From NCBI RefSeq assembly GCF_019237635.1, contig NZ_JAFAGS010000072.1, positions 1-64,000 on the forward strand: 64,000 nt of DNA, read 5' to 3'. The notes beneath the pieces are model-generated. The model saw only the letters and a list, made by a program, of their open reading frames with translations. It had not been told where the DNA came from and made no database searches. The stretch comes from Pluralibacter sp. (GTDB lineage Bacteria; Pseudomonadota; Gammaproteobacteria; Enterobacterales; Enterobacteriaceae). Shown here piece by piece: positions 61,366 through 64,000 of this stretch. Position numbers and translations under genes: made by a program. Each line of letters opens with the position of its first letter. Positions within the stretch are counted from its first letter, which is position 1.

Positions 61366-62031
61366 ATGCCCGGGCGCTTTGAACTGAAACCTACCCTGGC
61401 GAAGATCTGGCACGCCCCGGATCATTTTCGCATCATGGACCCGCTACCGCCCATGCACCGCCGCGGCATCATTGCCGGCGCCGTACTGGTGATTATCGGC
61501 TTCCTGCTCCCCGCTGCGGATAACAGCTCCGCCCCGCCGGTCAGCCGTAACGCGCAGCTCGATCTGCAATCGCAGTCTCAGCTGCAATCTTCAACGCCGC
61601 AGGCCGTTCCGCTGCCGCCTCACGCCTCCACCCCGCCGGTTAACGATCCCGATCAGGTCGCGCCCGTCGCGCCCGAGCCGCTGCAGGATGAGCAGCCCGC
61701 CGATCAGGAGCAAAGCCAGCCAGTGACTCAGCAGCCGCAGCGCCAGTCATCGGCGCCTGGCGCAGAGCAGCAGTGGCGCTCCTATCGCGTTGAGCCGGGT
61801 AAAACGATGGCGCAGCTGTTCCGCGACCATAACCTGCCGCCGACCGACGTCTATTCCATGTCGCAGGTGGAAGGCGCGGGCAAGCCGCTCAGCAACCTGC
61901 AGGCAGGCCAGAGAGTGCAGATTCGCCAGAACGCTAATGGCGTAGTCACCGGCCTGACGATTGATACCGGCAACGGTCAGCAGGTGCTGTTCACCCGCCA
62001 GACCGACGGCAGTTTTATCCGCGCGCGATAA
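61366..62031 (+). CDS. ytfB: OapA-family cell-division protein YtfB
   Basis: This 221-residue bitopic protein has one membrane helix (GIIAGAVLVIIGFLLP, about 33-50), a Pro/Gln-rich linker and a C-terminal OapA/LysM-like domain (SYRVEPGKTMAQLFRDHNLP) that binds glycan. E. coli YtfB is linked to cell division and glycan binding. The ATG at 61366 (MPGRFELKP) with AGGAGGAAAGCC upstream is preferred to 61324 because it matches the E. coli start. Confidence 0.93.
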   Translation: MPGRFELKPTLAKIWHAPDHFRIMDPLPPMHRRGIIAGAVLVIIGFLLPAADNSSAPPVSRNAQLDLQSQSQLQSSTPQAVPLPPHASTPPVNDPDQVAPVAPEPLQDEQPADQEQSQPVTQQPQRQSSAPGAEQQWRSYRVEPGKTMAQLFRDHNLPPTDVYSMSQVEGAGKPLSNLQAGQRVQIRQNANGVVTGLTIDTGNGQQVLFTRQTDGSFIRAR

Positions 62032-62071
62032 CCCGCACCCCGGCCGCGCAGTGCTGCCGGGGCCGCTCGCC

Positions 62072-63010
62072 TCAACGGGCCTTTCGCCCCGACTTATTCA
62101 CCCACCAGATCCCTGAACACACCAGCACCAGCGCGATGGCATACTTCCATTCGAGAATGTTCTCCCCCAGGAAGATGCTGGAGAGCACGGTCCCGGCCAC
62201 CGGGATCACAAAGTTAAACGGCGCAATCATGCTGACGCGATTGTATTTGAGCAGCGTGCTCCAGAGGGCGAACGCCACCGATGACAGCAGAGTCAGGTAT
62301 CCCAGCACCGCCATCGCCGTCACGCTATCAAACGCGAGAGTGCCGCCGCCAAGATAGCCGCCCGCCACCAGCACCGCGCCGCCAATGCCCAGCTGCCAGC
62401 CAGTCATCACCGTGGGGTCGACGGTCTGGGAGATACGCTTACCGTACAGGGTGGCGGCAGAGAGAATAAACGCCGCCAGCACCACGAACCCGTCGCCCAA
62501 CCAGACAAAGGAGAAATCCATCAACGAATGGTTGAAGTTCACCAGCATGACGCCGGCAAAGCCGAGAATGCAGCCCAGCGTTTTGTTGTAGCTCAGCTTG
62601 TCATTCTGGTAGATAAAGTGCGCCAGCAGCACGCTGAAGAAGGTCCCGGTGGCGTTCATGATCGATCCCTTAACCCCGGTGGTAAAGGCAAGGCCGATAT
62701 AGAAAATGGCGTACTGAATTGAGGTCTGCGTAGCGCCAAGCAGCGCCAGTTGACCGAACTGATGACGGCTTAACCGCGCAATCGGTTTACGCTGCGCGAG
62801 CGCAAAAAGCAGCAGCAGAAGCCCGGCAAACAAAAAGCGGTAGCCGGCAAAAATGATTTTCGACGCAATATCGTCGGTTGCGATATGGAAAAGTTCATAG
62901 CCATTTTTAATGGCCGGATACGAACTGCCCCACAGCAGGCAGCACAGTGTCGCCCCCGCGTAGACGACCTTCCTGCGCGTAAAAAGCGGTGCTGAAGTCA
63001 CCATCTCCAT
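62072..63010 (-). CDS. DMT-superfamily (EamA) permease
   Basis: This 312-residue inner-membrane protein has ten hydrophobic segments and two EamA repeats (LCCLLWGSSYPAIKNG in TM1; SVAFALWSTLLKYNRVSMIAPF in TM7-8). It is distinct from the YtfF protein at 57005. ATG 63010 is favoured over GTG 63019, as GGTGAACACA lies before it. In E. coli this gap between ytfB and rplI has no such gene that I recall, so it is probably an addition or a lineage-specific gene. The substrate is unknown. Confidence 0.85.
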   Translation of the reverse strand: MEMVTSAPLFTRRKVVYAGATLCCLLWGSSYPAIKNGYELFHIATDDIASKIIFAGYRFLFAGLLLLLFALAQRKPIARLSRHQFGQLALLGATQTSIQYAIFYIGLAFTTGVKGSIMNATGTFFSVLLAHFIYQNDKLSYNKTLGCILGFAGVMLVNFNHSLMDFSFVWLGDGFVVLAAFILSAATLYGKRISQTVDPTVMTGWQLGIGGAVLVAGGYLGGGTLAFDSVTAMAVLGYLTLLSSVAFALWSTLLKYNRVSMIAPFNFVIPVAGTVLSSIFLGENILEWKYAIALVLVCSGIWWVNKSGRKAR

Positions 63011-63116
63011 TGTGTTCACCAGAAAATAAAATCACGTTTTATTTCATTATCCGGAAATGGGCGACGAATAGCTATCATACAAGCAGAAAAGCCGGGGAAG
63101 AATGGCGCTAAAAAGC

Positions 63117-63139
63117 AAAACGCCGGCACAAGGCCGGCG
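63117..63139 (-). terminator. Terminator of the priB-rpsR-rplI operon
   Basis: On the minus strand CGCCGGC (63139-63133) pairs with GCCGGCG (63127-63121), followed by TTTTGCTTTTT. It sits 25 bases after the rplI stop. Confidence 0.92.
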
Positions 63140-63164
63140 CTTCGACGTGATGACGAGTAATTAC

Positions 63165-63635
<471 letters not shown>

Positions 63636-63653
63636 TTAATAGACAGCGGCCGA

Positions 63654-64000
<347 letters not shown>

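Overview
The window is a contiguous piece of an Enterobacteriaceae chromosome (gamma-proteobacteria, GC-rich core near 55-60% by eye). The backbone is colinear with the E. coli K-12 segment treC-nrdDG-cybC-pmbA-yjgA-mpl-fbp-ytfQRT/yjfF-ppa-ytfP-tamBA-msrA-ytfL-ytfK-ytfJ-cysQ-cpdB-ytfF-ytfE-cycA-fklB-ytfB-rplI-rpsR-priB, given here in the reverse direction. Nearly every backbone protein matches its E. coli counterpart in length. A chemotaxis receptor with a recognisable FliA (sigma-28) promoter implies a motile genus such as Enterobacter, Lelliottia, Kosakonia, Kluyvera, Citrobacter or Salmonella. I cannot settle the genus from the sequence alone.

Five accessory blocks interrupt the backbone. 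(A) 414-5670, between treC and nrdD, is an AT-rich sugar operon: a phosphofructokinase-like kinase, an ascorbate-type PTS (IIB, IIC, IIA), a class II ketose-bisphosphate aldolase, a small unknown protein and a P-loop kinase. It is flanked by an 82-bp imperfect direct repeat that duplicates the 3' end of treC and its hairpin, which is a strong sign of insertion. Two small secreted or lipid-anchored-looking unknowns follow (5763-6883). (B) 10012-17469, between nrdG and cybC, is a nine-gene minus-strand operon: a PRD protein, an SFCGS glycine-rich protein, DUF4312, DUF4311 and DUF4310 (the last two membrane proteins), a metal-dependent deacetylase, a DgaE-type PLP ammonia lyase, a KDGP aldolase and a PRD/EIIB/EIIA regulator. 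It looks like an undescribed transporter joined to amino-sugar-acid catabolism. (C) 28337-30921 holds a HigBA-type toxin-antitoxin pair and a chemotaxis receptor at the place where E. coli carries the chpSB toxin-antitoxin pair. (D) 37676-46078, between msrA and ytfL, holds a LacI regulator diverging from four different Gfo/Idh/MocA oxidoreductases, a GPH-type glycoside symporter and a cytoplasmic GH5-like glycosidase. This is best read as an oxidative, keto-intermediate route of glycoside breakdown. (E) 47824-51969, between ytfL and ytfK, holds a LacY-like symporter, a GH42 beta-galactosidase and an AraC paralogue close to arabinose AraC, with AraC-like half-sites upstream.

The backbone covers anaerobic dNTP synthesis (nrdDG, behind overlapping FNR and NrdR sites), peptidoglycan recycling (mpl), gluconeogenesis (fbp), galactofuranose uptake (ytfQRT-yjfF), pyrophosphate hydrolysis (ppa), outer-membrane assembly (tamAB), methionine sulfoxide repair (msrA), polyamine export (ytfL/paeA), stringent-response control (ytfK), sulfur and nucleotide phosphate metabolism (cysQ, cpdB), nitrosative damage repair (ytfE, behind an NsrR operator), D-Ala/Gly uptake (cycA) and the ribosomal operon priB-rpsR-rplI.

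No rRNA, tRNA, CRISPR array, insertion sequence or integrase gene was seen.
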